Shown here: positions 28,493-36,490 of the stretch, piece after piece
How the letters are laid out: the number at the start of each line of letters is the position of its first letter
How positions within the stretch are numbered: the first letter of the stretch is position 1
Assembly (NCBI RefSeq): GCF_004116625.1
Contig: NZ_NXIE01000001.1
Coordinates: forward strand, 1-64,000
DNA from: Halarcobacter mediterraneus
GTDB lineage: Bacteria > Campylobacterota > Campylobacteria > Campylobacterales > Arcobacteraceae
Direction of reading: 5' to 3'
Length of the DNA stretch: 64,000 bases
Notes under the pieces: model-generated
Told to the model about the DNA's origin: nothing
Databases searched by the model: none
Seen by the model: only the letters and a program-made list of their open reading frames with translations
Program-made: the position numbers and the translations under genes

Positions 28493-29704
28493 ATGGATAA
28501 TTTTTTTAAAATAGTTAAAGAATCAAACTTCAATTTAACTACAATATTTCAAGAAGCACCAAATGAAAGTTTATTAATATTATTTATTTTTGCTTTGATA
28601 TTAATTTCATTAGTCTTTTTTGTACGGCATAGTATAATTAAGGCTAAGGTAATAAAAGACATTTTGTCTATCAATGAGCTTAAAACATTTGATGAATATA
28701 TAGAAAAAATAGATTTTATTATTGAACAAACTCCAAAAAGAGGTGTTAAAGCTGTTGAAACTTTAAGTAAGAATAGAGACAAAGTTTTATCAAAAGCAAT
28801 AACTCTTTTAAATGATCTTCAAATAAAAGAAAAAATAAATAATTATCAGTATTTAAGTGATAATTTTTTAATGTTATCAACAAATATTAAAAATAAATAC
28901 AAAAATGAAACTCTTTCAAACTTTTTAAAAGATAAGTCTTTAGAACTATTAAATGTTAACCTTTATTCTCAAATAGAAATTTATTATAAGAATACTCACT
29001 TTAATGAAAAAGAATTTAATAATATAAATGCTATTGTAAGTTATGCTAATAAGCAGGATAACCCTTGGTTAATTTTAGATGGATTAATTGATACCTTTAA
29101 AAAGCTTTCTTTCTCTTATAATCTAGAGCTTTTTAAATTTATAGAAAAATTAGAAAAAGAAAAATCAAAACAAATTTATGAGTTTTGTAAAGATAAAATT
29201 GACAATTTATTTACTTCAAGAAAAGATGAAATATCAGTAAATATTTTAGATTATTTATATGAAAAAGAAGAAAAAGAAAAAGTTTATGATTATATAAAAA
29301 CTTTAGAACTTCAATCTTATTTGCAACAATTGTATTATTTGTATTTTGATAAGAAACAAGATTTGGATTTAGATTTATCTTTTATTGCAAATCCTATTGA
29401 AATACAAAATGATTATAAAAACTATATTGACAATTCTTTAACTTCAAATTGGAGAGATGAAAAGCATATTGAATATGTTTCTCGGGCAAAAGGAGTACTT
29501 GAAGTTTTAGGACATGAAGAGTTTAGAAGTCTAATAGAAAGAGTTGATAGAATTAAAACAGATATTGAAAATAATAAAAAAATTGAAGAAGCATTAAAAA
29601 TTGCTAAAAGAGCAGAATCTATTGCAATAGAAGCAAAATCTTTTAATCAAAACTCTTCTAAGAAAAATAAAACTGAACTTGTAGTTCAGCCAAAAGCAGA
29701 TTAG
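28493..29704 (+). CDS. Unknown membrane-anchored protein with helical cytoplasmic region
   Basis: A 403-residue protein that I do not recognise. It has one membrane helix at about residues 27-45 (ESLLILFIFALILISLVFFV), followed by a long, charged, predominantly helical region. The last ~50 residues (IEEALKIAKRAESIAIEAKSF) look like coiled coil. No enzymatic motif is visible. It is followed after nine bases by a small membrane protein of similar composition, so the two probably work together. Confidence 0.7.
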   Translation: MDNFFKIVKESNFNLTTIFQEAPNESLLILFIFALILISLVFFVRHSIIKAKVIKDILSINELKTFDEYIEKIDFIIEQTPKRGVKAVETLSKNRDKVLSKAITLLNDLQIKEKINNYQYLSDNFLMLSTNIKNKYKNETLSNFLKDKSLELLNVNLYSQIEIYYKNTHFNEKEFNNINAIVSYANKQDNPWLILDGLIDTFKKLSFSYNLELFKFIEKLEKEKSKQIYEFCKDKIDNLFTSRKDEISVNILDYLYEKEEKEKVYDYIKTLELQSYLQQLYYLYFDKKQDLDLDLSFIANPIEIQNDYKNYIDNSLTSNWRDEKHIEYVSRAKGVLEVLGHEEFRSLIERVDRIKTDIENNKKIEEALKIAKRAESIAIEAKSFNQNSSKKNKTELVVQPKAD

Positions 29705-29712
29705 GAAATGAT

Positions 29713-30003
29713 TTGGAATTAGTAATTATTTTAATATTTTTAGCAGCAATTTTCTTTTTAGTTTTATATTTTAGTTCTTCAGATAAAAAAGAACATAAAT
29801 CTCAAGCTATAAAAAAAGAAGAACTTATTTTAAAATATGAAAAAGAGATGAAAGAACTTGTAGATAAGTACAAAAATAATAATGAAGAATTATCAAAACA
29901 AAAAATACAATATTTAAAAAAAGCTAGTAATGAACTTCATAATAATATCTTTTTTGATGAGTCTGAGGCAAAAGCTTTAATCAAAAAACTTGCTTCTTTT
30001 TAA
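29713..30003 (+). CDS. Small unknown membrane protein
   Basis: A 96-residue protein that starts with TTG at 29713; AGGA lies six bases upstream, and the ATG at 29708 runs at once into a stop, so TTG is the credible start. Residues about 2-22 form a membrane helix (LVIILIFLAAIFFLVLYF), followed by a charged helix (KYEKEMKELVDKYKNNNEELSK). No family is recognised. It follows the larger unknown membrane protein by nine bases and its stop touches the stop of the convergent ferritin-like gene. Confidence 0.65.
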   Translation: MELVIILIFLAAIFFLVLYFSSSDKKEHKSQAIKKEELILKYEKEMKELVDKYKNNNEELSKQKIQYLKKASNELHNNIFFDESEAKALIKKLASF

Positions 30004-30471
30004 TTAGAATTCTGCACTAGCTATCCAATTATCAGGCTCTTCTAAAAATACAACAATTTCTTCTAAAATTTTTCTATGTTTTGTTTCTTCATTTGCAATT
30101 TGGATAAAGATTTCTCTTTCTTCTTTATTATCAATCTCTTTAGATTTTTCAATATAAAAGTTATGGGAATTTTCTTCTCTAGCAATAGCATCCTTATAAA
30201 ATCTTATTTGTTCTTTGTTAAAGTTTATATTGTGTTTCTCTTGTTTTAAAGTTTCAAAAATAGTTTTTGTATCAGTAAGTAAATTTAATTCATTTAAATT
30301 TAATTTCTCTTTTTTCATCATATCTTTGAAAATATTATAATGTTTAACTTCTTCATCTGCAAGCATAGAAAAAATTCTTTTTAATCCTGGGTTTGGTGAC
30401 ATGGAAGCTAATTCTCTGTAATAAGCCTCACCTTCTTTTTCTACTTTCATTGCATATTGATAAACATTCAT
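30004..30471 (-). CDS. Ferritin-like di-iron protein (rubrerythrin-type domain)
   Basis: The 155 residues form a four-helix bundle with two ExxH-type signatures: KEGEAYYRELA with MLADEEVKHYNIF in the first half and AIAREENSHNFYIEK with IANEETKHRKIL in the second. These supply the carboxylate and His ligands of a di-iron site. There is no C-terminal rubredoxin domain, so it resembles the short erythrin-like proteins of peroxide or iron metabolism. AAAGGAAATAAA precedes the start. It is convergent with the small membrane protein, with no bases between. Confidence 0.83.
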   Translation of the reverse strand: MNVYQYAMKVEKEGEAYYRELASMSPNPGLKRIFSMLADEEVKHYNIFKDMMKKEKLNLNELNLLTDTKTIFETLKQEKHNINFNKEQIRFYKDAIAREENSHNFYIEKSKEIDNKEEREIFIQIANEETKHRKILEEIVVFLEEPDNWIASAEF

Positions 30472-30539
30472 TTTATTTCCTTTATAAAAAATAATTATAA
30501 TTACTTAATAATATCAAACTATATTACATAAAGTCAATT

Positions 30540-31289
30540 TTATTCATAAGCTTCACAAGTAGGAGGAAAGTTTTCAAAAGATTTTTTTATTGAATTATTA
30601 ATAGAGTTTTTATATTTACTTGTTTGAGAAATTGAAGCAAATTGTATAAAGTCTTCTGCCCATTGTAAAGTTTTTTCTTTTTTATAAATAAAAGCAACAT
30701 TTTTATTGAGTTCAAATTTGCATCTTCTAAAGATAGTTTGAGCATAATTATTTATATAAATAAACTCTTTAGGATTGATTTTCTCTCCCCAAGCGAAAAA
30801 TACAAACTTTCCTTTAGGGATTATATTTTTACAATCTAAATACATAATATCTCTATCAAATTCAGTATTTTGCTGAGAATAATAAATTTCTAAATCTGAA
30901 TCAAATTTCATTAATAATGATGATGCATCTATATTTTTTTCAACTAAATTAAATAAGTTTATGACTTCAACTATTTTACCTTCAAATTTATTTTTCATAG
31001 CCTGCTTAAAGATTGTTAAATAGTTTTCAATTTTTAATTCTACTAACTCATCATATTTATCAAAGTCTTGATTTAGTAAAAATGTATTGGAATCACAATC
31101 AATAGGTGTAACTATTGGACTATATAATATAATTGTTCCAATAATATTCTTTTTTTTATCTTTGTTTGTTTTAATTAATTGTTTAAATTGTTTAGTATCA
31201 ATTTCTTCATCTTCTTTATTAAGATAAAGATAACTAGAAGTCAAAAAAACTTCTTCATATTTTGTTTCTAATACTCCAAAATACTGCAT
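30540..31289 (-). CDS. Unknown protein, weak resemblance to DUF1643
   Basis: A 249-residue soluble protein that I cannot assign with confidence. KIVEVINLFNLVE and KGKFVFFAWGEKI recall the conserved NLF and AWG blocks of DUF1643 proteins, but the N-terminal signature of that family is not clear. It has no signal peptide or membrane segment and three scattered Cys. It stands alone, 68 bases before the ferritin-like gene in the same direction and divergent from the candidate RNA at 31327. Confidence 0.6.
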   Translation of the reverse strand: MQYFGVLETKYEEVFLTSSYLYLNKEDEEIDTKQFKQLIKTNKDKKKNIIGTIILYSPIVTPIDCDSNTFLLNQDFDKYDELVELKIENYLTIFKQAMKNKFEGKIVEVINLFNLVEKNIDASSLLMKFDSDLEIYYSQQNTEFDRDIMYLDCKNIIPKGKFVFFAWGEKINPKEFIYINNYAQTIFRRCKFELNKNVAFIYKKEKTLQWAEDFIQFASISQTSKYKNSINNSIKKSFENFPPTCEAYE

Positions 31290-31326
31290 ATATTTCCCTT
31301 GTTTTCAATTGTGTTATAATATCCTA

Positions 31327-31533
31327 AGCTTGCTCATAATTATGTTAAAGAAGTCAAAAGCTTAAATAAGACTAAAATACTCCTATTTGTTTTATAGACT
31401 AGTTTTTTGTTAAGAATCTTCTGTTAAAATTTCTCTACATTAAAAAATTTTGATGTAAACTACACAGCCAAAACGCAAATTGAGAGTAACTTAAGTATTT
31501 ATTCTTCTCCTTCGCTAAAGTTACTCTCTTTTT
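31327..31533 (+). ncRNA. Candidate small RNA with own promoter and terminator
   Basis: This 250-base gap lies between two minus-strand genes but carries plus-strand signals. A perfect extended -10 (TGTTATAAT, 31312-31320) would start RNA near 31327. A second one (TGTTAAAAT, 31422-31430) would start near 31437. A strong intrinsic terminator follows at 31482-31533. No plus-strand gene lies between. The short form would be about 97 bases with a 5' hairpin (ACAT...ATGT at 31436-31456). I see no match to tmRNA, 6S or SRP RNA. Antisense overlap with neighbouring genes is minimal. Confidence 0.45.
31482..31533 (+). terminator. Intrinsic terminator with no annotated plus-strand gene before it
   Basis: GAGAGTAACTT (31482-31492) pairs perfectly with AAGTTACTCTC (31518-31528), followed by TTTTTGTTT. 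Read on the minus strand there is no T-tract, so it does not end the downstream minus-strand gene. It defines the 3' end of the candidate RNA. Confidence 0.75.
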
Positions 31534-31538
31534 GTTTA

Positions 31539-32180
31539 TTAACTAAATTCAAGTATTTTTTCTAATTGTTCTAATTTCTTAATATGATAAGTTGCTTTAG
31601 AAAAATCATGACTTTTAGTAAATTCATTATGAACTATAATACAATCAATTCCTGCATTATAGGCAGAACTTAGTCCTCTTTGGGAATCTTCAACCACAAT
31701 TGTTTCTTCTTTTTTTGCATTAAATCTTTTTAATCCTGCTAAATAAGGATCAGGGTAGGGTTTTGCTCTTTTGTATTCTTCAACACAAAGAGTAAAATCC
31801 ATAAAATCTACAATGCCTCTATTTTTATGAATTAAATCAAAATCAACTCTTCTTGAGGTTGTAATAATTGCCATTTTATAATTTTTTGCTAGGTCATTTA
31901 ATATCTTTTGAACATTTGGGATTTCTATATTTTTTGTTAATAAAAAATCTTGATAAATTAAATCTCGTTTTTCTCTTTGTTTATCAACAATATTTTGAGC
32001 TATATTTTGTTCAAAGGCTAATTCCCAAGCTGTTCCACCTCTAGCCATAATTTCTAAGTATCTATCTAGTTCAAGAGTTATTCCTACTTCTTTTAAAGCT
32101 AAAACATTAGCTTCATAGTACCAGTTTTCAGTTTCTACTAAAACTCCATCATTATCAAAAAGTATAAACTTTTTCTTCAA
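31539..32180 (-). CDS. HAD-superfamily hydrolase, beta-phosphoglucomutase-like
   Basis: A 213-residue HAD protein. Motif I is FILFDNDGVLVETENWYY, with a helical cap after it. Motif II is MAIITTSRR, Lys of motif III lies in YKRAKPYPDPYL, and motif IV is IVVEDSQRGLSSAYNAG. These place it with the phosphatase/phosphomutase subgroup that includes beta-phosphoglucomutase and Gph. The substrate cannot be read from the sequence. It lies three bases after the stop of the tandem-repeat protein gene and likely shares its transcript. Confidence 0.87.
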   Translation of the reverse strand: MKKKFILFDNDGVLVETENWYYEANVLALKEVGITLELDRYLEIMARGGTAWELAFEQNIAQNIVDKQREKRDLIYQDFLLTKNIEIPNVQKILNDLAKNYKMAIITTSRRVDFDLIHKNRGIVDFMDFTLCVEEYKRAKPYPDPYLAGLKRFNAKKEETIVVEDSQRGLSSAYNAGIDCIIVHNEFTKSHDFSKATYHIKKLEQLEKILEFS

Positions 32181-32183
32181 ATT

Positions 32184-32591
32184 TTACCTATCATCATATT
32201 TTTCAAACTCTTCATCATAGAAACAACCAAGTTGGCAGTGTGTTACTTTTATATCTGAATTATTTATTGTTGATCCAACTTTTCTTAGGCTTGCACCTTT
32301 ATCTCTTGCAGTATACCAAGCTATTTCACATTCAACTTTTTTTTCTTGAGCAAAGTTTTTAGATAATTTATCATATATGTTATCATCAAGTTGTGAAAAT
32401 TTAATTTTACCAAAAACACCCAATTCACAGTTTGTAATTTTAATATTCATTGATTTTGTTACTTCTGCCATATCTTTTGGTTTCATACCAATAAGTCTAG
32501 CTACTTTAAATGCTTTTAGACATGAAAGTTTACCATCTTCATCTAAGTTTGTCAGCAACAAGTCTTTTTGAACATTGTCAAGTTTTTTCAT
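32184..32591 (-). CDS. Small unknown protein built of two related halves
   Basis: A 135-residue protein that I do not recognise. It is an internal duplication: the first half has KLSCLKAFKVARLIGMKP followed by IKITNCELGVFGK, and the second has KVECEIAWYTARDKGASL followed by IKVTHCQLGCFYDE. Each half pairs an early Cys with a C-x-LG-x-F motif, suggesting a shared metal- or ligand-binding unit with a helix-turn-helix-like start. No membrane segment. It lies just upstream of the HAD gene. Confidence 0.65.
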   Translation of the reverse strand: MKKLDNVQKDLLLTNLDEDGKLSCLKAFKVARLIGMKPKDMAEVTKSMNIKITNCELGVFGKIKFSQLDDNIYDKLSKNFAQEKKVECEIAWYTARDKGASLRKVGSTINNSDIKVTHCQLGCFYDEEFEKYDDR

Positions 32592-32708
32592 CTTCGTTTT
32601 AGTACCTTAAAAGTTTTTTTGGATTATACAATTATAACATAACATTTGTGTAGCAATTGTCATAAATGTATAACTTTTATACTTAAAATATAAAATAAAT
32701 GAATTAAG

Positions 32709-32738
32709 AAAACAGAGCAAGGAGAGACGCTCTGTTTT
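32709..32738. terminator. Strong hairpin between 32591 and 32849, probable minus-strand terminator
   Basis: AAAACAGAGC (32709-32718) pairs perfectly with GCTCTGTTTT (32729-32738) around the loop AAGGAGAGAC. On the minus strand the arm is followed by TTTTCTTAATTC, fitting a terminator for the LOG-family gene about 110 bases upstream. On the plus strand it is followed by AAAGGAGAC. The rest of this 257-base gap holds no convincing gene. Confidence 0.5.
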
Positions 32739-32848
32739 AAAGGAGACAATTCACAAAATATTAAAAAAAGTAGTTAAGTTTACTTATTTAATATTTAAAT
32801 TATATAGGCTGAATATTAACAAGGAAGAAACAAAAAGTTAATAAGAAA

Positions 32849-33424
32849 TTAATGATTTTCTAATAGTTCCCATTTACTTTTTGGTGCAGTATAATTTTCA
32901 AAATTCTCATAAATATCTTCTATTTTATCACTAACAATAATTGAGTTATAATGCTCTTTTAACATAAAACCTTCCTTTACTGCATTTTTTAAAAAAAGAA
33001 GTAAGTTATCATAATAGTTGTTTATATTATAAAAAGCACAAGGTTTAGATGAATATCCTACTTGAATAGAAGTAAGTATTTCAGATATTTCTTCTAAAGT
33101 TCCACAACCTCCAGGATAAGCTATAAAAGCATCAGCTAAGCTTTCCATCTTTTCTTTTCTTTCTCTCATTGTATTTACTTTATATATATTTAAAAGTTTT
33201 TCATTTTCTAATTCTTTTTTGGCTAAATCATGAGGAATTACTCCATATACATTAATTCCTTTTTCTAAAGCTGTATTTGATATTATGCCCATTAATCCAG
33301 CTTTACTTCCTCCATACACAATGGAACAATCTTTTTTACTTAAGAACTTTACCATTTGTATAGCCTCTTGTTCATATATTTTGTTTTTACCAAAATTTGA
33401 ACCACAATAAATTGCAATATTCAC
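32849..33424 (-). CDS. LOG-family protein (cytokinin riboside monophosphate phosphoribohydrolase type)
   Basis: The 191 residues match the Lysine-decarboxylase-like/LOG family (TIGR00730): N-terminal MNIAIYCGSNFGKN, VYGGSKAGLMGIISN, and the active-site PGGCGTLEEISEIL with the catalytic Glu and Arg nearby (MRERKEKM). These enzymes hydrolyse nucleoside 5'-monophosphates to free base and ribose phosphate. Its start codon overlaps the stop of the RND transporter gene by one base, so it is the last gene of the mla/RND transcript. Confidence 0.88.
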   Translation of the reverse strand: MNIAIYCGSNFGKNKIYEQEAIQMVKFLSKKDCSIVYGGSKAGLMGIISNTALEKGINVYGVIPHDLAKKELENEKLLNIYKVNTMRERKEKMESLADAFIAYPGGCGTLEEISEILTSIQVGYSSKPCAFYNINNYYDNLLLFLKNAVKEGFMLKEHYNSIIVSDKIEDIYENFENYTAPKSKWELLENH

Positions 33425-35916
33425 TAAATAATTCCTTTCTTTTTATTTTCATAAGGTTTAAATAGAATTAATAATCTTGGAAGTAAAAGGATATCTGAAC
33501 TTAAAACTGTAACCATTACAACAACAGTTAATAAGCCAAAATATATAGTAGGAATTAAATTTGATAATACAAGAATAGAAAAACCTATAATTATTACAAG
33601 TGAGGTATAAGTCATTGCATAACCAATACTTTCATGGGATCTTTTCATTGCTTCAATATAATTATGGTCTTTTTTATACTCTTCATGAAATCTATGTATA
33701 TAGTGAATTGTATCATCAACTCCTATACCTATAGAAATTGCTGCAATTGTAATAGTCATAATATCTAAAGGAATTTCAAGCCAGCCCATTATCCCAAAGA
33801 TAATAGAAATAGGAATTATATTTGCTAAAAGAGCAATAATAGCAATTTTAAAAGACCTAAATAAAATTAAGAACATAATAAAAAGTATACTTATAACAAA
33901 GCCTAAAGTTTTTATTTGAGAATCAAATAATGATTGAAGCATATTATTATATAAAATCATTAAATTTGATAATCTAAATTCCACATTGGAACTATTTATT
34001 ACTTCAGGAAGTTCTGTATTGATTTTTTTTATAAGTTCATCTCTTCTTAACTTTGGATTTGAATCAATAATTCTGGTATTTATTCTTGCTTGATTATGTT
34101 CAATATTTATATAAGGACTTAATATCATTTTTTTATATTCTTCTGGTAATTCTTTATATAGTAGTGCTAAACTAATACCATCTAATTCTTTATTATTATT
34201 TAAAGTTTTTCCAACTTTTAAAAGAGTAGCCAGAGATTGTACTTTACCTATTTCTTCAATGTTTTCAAGATAATTATGAACTCTTAGTATAGTGTCCATT
34301 TTATCTTTTGTAAACCAGTATTGTTCTTCATCTTTAGTTTGCGCAAATTCATCTTCAAATGAGGAAAATTCATCGTCAACTACAGGTTCATCAATTTTTT
34401 CTTCTTTCTTATCTTTAAAAGTTATTATTATATCTAAAGGGGTTGTCCCTCCTAATTTTTCATCAATAACTTTCATTCCTTTATAAATTTGTGTTGATTC
34501 TTTAAAATAGTTAATGAAACTATTTTCTACAAGAAGTTTTGATGCCCCTGTTAGAGAAAAAAACATAAGGATTGCTGCTATTAATATAATCATAGAACCT
34601 TTTTTCTCAACGGCTTTTTTACAATAAGAAATTAAATTTAATTTGAGTTTAGGTGTTTTATTGATATCTAGTTTCTTTAATAAAATTAAAATAGTTGGGA
34701 ATACAATAAATGAAATAAATAAAGATATTAAAATACCTGTACTCATCATCCATCCTAAATTTTTAACTGGTTGGATACCTGATAAAACTAAAGAACCAAA
34801 ACCAGCAACAGTGGTAATAATTGCAAAAAATGAAGGACTTAATTTTGATAATAAAGTAGTAATTACTAGTTTGTATTGACTTGCATGTTTATATTTTCTA
34901 TTTAACTCATTGTATCTTACAATTAAGTGAAGAACTATAGAAATTGTAATTATTAGTTGTAATGCAATAAAATTTGAAGATATTACAGTAACTTCCCAAG
35001 AAAAATATCCTAATGCACCTGTTGTAGAAATAACTGATAAAGTACAAATAAATAATGGAAGTAAAATCCAAATAACTTGTCTAAAAATAATCCATAAAAC
35101 TATCATAAGGATAACAATTAAAGATGAACCATATATTATTAGGTCATTTTTTACAAAGCTGATTATATCATCAGCAATCATATTTACTCCACCTAAAAAT
35201 AGTTTCCCTTCATTTTCATATTTTTCTATTATTTTTCTAATATCTTGAATATCTTTGTTATTTTGTTGCCTTTGTTCATCTCTAAATTTCTTAAATTCTA
35301 TTTCTATCTTTTCTAATTCATTTAATTCTTTTTTTGTAATAGAATTTGCTTTCTTTTTTTCTAAAAGAGTGTTTCTTTTTTCAATAAAATCAAAAAATTC
35401 TTCATTTATTTTTAAATTTAATACTATAGCTGTTGTCTTAAAGTCTTTACTAACTAAAGAATCTCTATATATCTCTGAATTTAAAAACTCTTTTTTTACT
35501 AATTCTTTATTGACATCTTGATTGTTTTCAAGAGTTTTAATATTTCCAATCAATTTAGATATTTCTTGAACAGGTGATTGAAGTAGGGGAACATTTAATA
35601 TTGAAGTTATTGAGGCAATATTTTCAATTTGTAAAAAATCATCTGAAATGTTTTTTATTATTTTAAGTGTTTTTTCTGATAATAAGTCATCTTTAGGTGT
35701 AAAGGATACAATTAAAAAATCTGGATTGTGATATAGTTTTGATACTTCCCTTGAAAATTGTAAATCCTTATCATTTTCAAGAAGTAAAGTTTCAGCAGAA
35801 GCATCAATTTCTAACTTAGTAGAATAATAAGCTAAAAAAGCAATCCCTATTAGTAAAAAAACTAAAGATTTAACAGGGTGCTTAATTACGGAAGAATCAA
35901 ATACTTTTTTTATCAT
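33424..35916 (-). CDS. RND-superfamily (MMPL/HpnN-like) lipid transporter
   Basis: An 830-residue inner-membrane protein with the two-fold RND layout: one N-terminal helix (about 17-34), a large periplasmic loop, five helices (about 255-420), another N-terminal-type helix (about 440), a second periplasmic loop and five final helices. ISIGIGVDDTIHYIHRFHEEY is the characteristic TM4-type signature, with DDT-H. The order mlaA-mlaC-RND suggests it moves phospholipids or related lipids between inner membrane and MlaC/MlaA in place of an Mla ABC transporter. Its start overlaps mlaC by 20 bases. I recall a similar set in Campylobacter jejuni. Confidence 0.85.
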   Translation of the reverse strand: MIKKVFDSSVIKHPVKSLVFLLIGIAFLAYYSTKLEIDASAETLLLENDKDLQFSREVSKLYHNPDFLIVSFTPKDDLLSEKTLKIIKNISDDFLQIENIASITSILNVPLLQSPVQEISKLIGNIKTLENNQDVNKELVKKEFLNSEIYRDSLVSKDFKTTAIVLNLKINEEFFDFIEKRNTLLEKKKANSITKKELNELEKIEIEFKKFRDEQRQQNNKDIQDIRKIIEKYENEGKLFLGGVNMIADDIISFVKNDLIIYGSSLIVILMIVLWIIFRQVIWILLPLFICTLSVISTTGALGYFSWEVTVISSNFIALQLIITISIVLHLIVRYNELNRKYKHASQYKLVITTLLSKLSPSFFAIITTVAGFGSLVLSGIQPVKNLGWMMSTGILISLFISFIVFPTILILLKKLDINKTPKLKLNLISYCKKAVEKKGSMIILIAAILMFFSLTGASKLLVENSFINYFKESTQIYKGMKVIDEKLGGTTPLDIIITFKDKKEEKIDEPVVDDEFSSFEDEFAQTKDEEQYWFTKDKMDTILRVHNYLENIEEIGKVQSLATLLKVGKTLNNNKELDGISLALLYKELPEEYKKMILSPYINIEHNQARINTRIIDSNPKLRRDELIKKINTELPEVINSSNVEFRLSNLMILYNNMLQSLFDSQIKTLGFVISILFIMFLILFRSFKIAIIALLANIIPISIIFGIMGWLEIPLDIMTITIAAISIGIGVDDTIHYIHRFHEEYKKDHNYIEAMKRSHESIGYAMTYTSLVIIIGFSILVLSNLIPTIYFGLLTVVVMVTVLSSDILLLPRLLILFKPYENKKKGII

Positions 35917-36487
35917 TAATTTTATTTTTTAGGTTGTTTACAAGCTCATCAAAAGTTTTATCTTTTAGAAATCCTGCAAATTGTTGTCTATATGTTTGGA
36001 TAATACTAACACCTGCTAAAGACACATCGTAAATTTTCCAATCTTCTTTAGTCTTTTGATAAAATTTATAGTCAATCTGATAATTATCACTTTTACCTAC
36101 AATCTCTGTATTTAAAATAGCTCTATTTTTTTTAGGCTCTTGTAAGCCTATGATTTTTACTTTTTCATTAGTATATAGATTTAACTTATCAATATATGAG
36201 TCTTTTAAGACTTTTTCAAAAAGTTTTATAAAGTTATTTTGTTTGTTAGAATCTAATTCTTTCCACTTTTTACCTAAAGATAATCTTGACATTAATTCAT
36301 AATCAAAGTTTTCATTCATTATTAAAATAATTTCTTTAGCTTTTTCTTCATGAGTAAGTTTATTCTGTTTTAAAATATTTAAAACTGCTTCAATATTTTT
36401 ACTCATAGTAGATTTTATTTCATCTTTTGTTATTGAAAAAAGAAGTGTTGTTGATATAATAAAAGATATAATATATTTTTTAAGCAT
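35897..36487 (-). CDS. mlaC: MlaC-type periplasmic phospholipid-binding protein (Ttg2D)
   Basis: A 196-residue protein with an N-terminal signal peptide (KKYIISFIISTTLLFSIT). The mature part has FDYELMSRLSLGKKWKEL and FIKLFEKVLKDSYIDKL, then NYQIDYKFYQKTKEDWKIYDVSLAGVSIIQTYRQQF, all standard for the MlaC/Ttg2 fold that carries phospholipid across the periplasm. It lies three bases after mlaA and overlaps the RND gene. Together these form an envelope-lipid module. Confidence 0.9.
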   Translation of the reverse strand: MLKKYIISFIISTTLLFSITKDEIKSTMSKNIEAVLNILKQNKLTHEEKAKEIILIMNENFDYELMSRLSLGKKWKELDSNKQNNFIKLFEKVLKDSYIDKLNLYTNEKVKIIGLQEPKKNRAILNTEIVGKSDNYQIDYKFYQKTKEDWKIYDVSLAGVSIIQTYRQQFAGFLKDKTFDELVNNLKNKINDKKSI

Positions 36488-36490
36488 TAG

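Noticed and set aside
31327-31533. Candidate RNA as 6S RNA or tmRNA
   Set aside because: 5' and 3' ends do not pair into a long bubble-containing hairpin, and there is no tRNA-like CCA end.
32741-32832. Small plus-strand reading frame (about 30 codons) after AAAGGAG
   Set aside because: It would need an ATT start and the peptide shows no recognisable features; probably chance.
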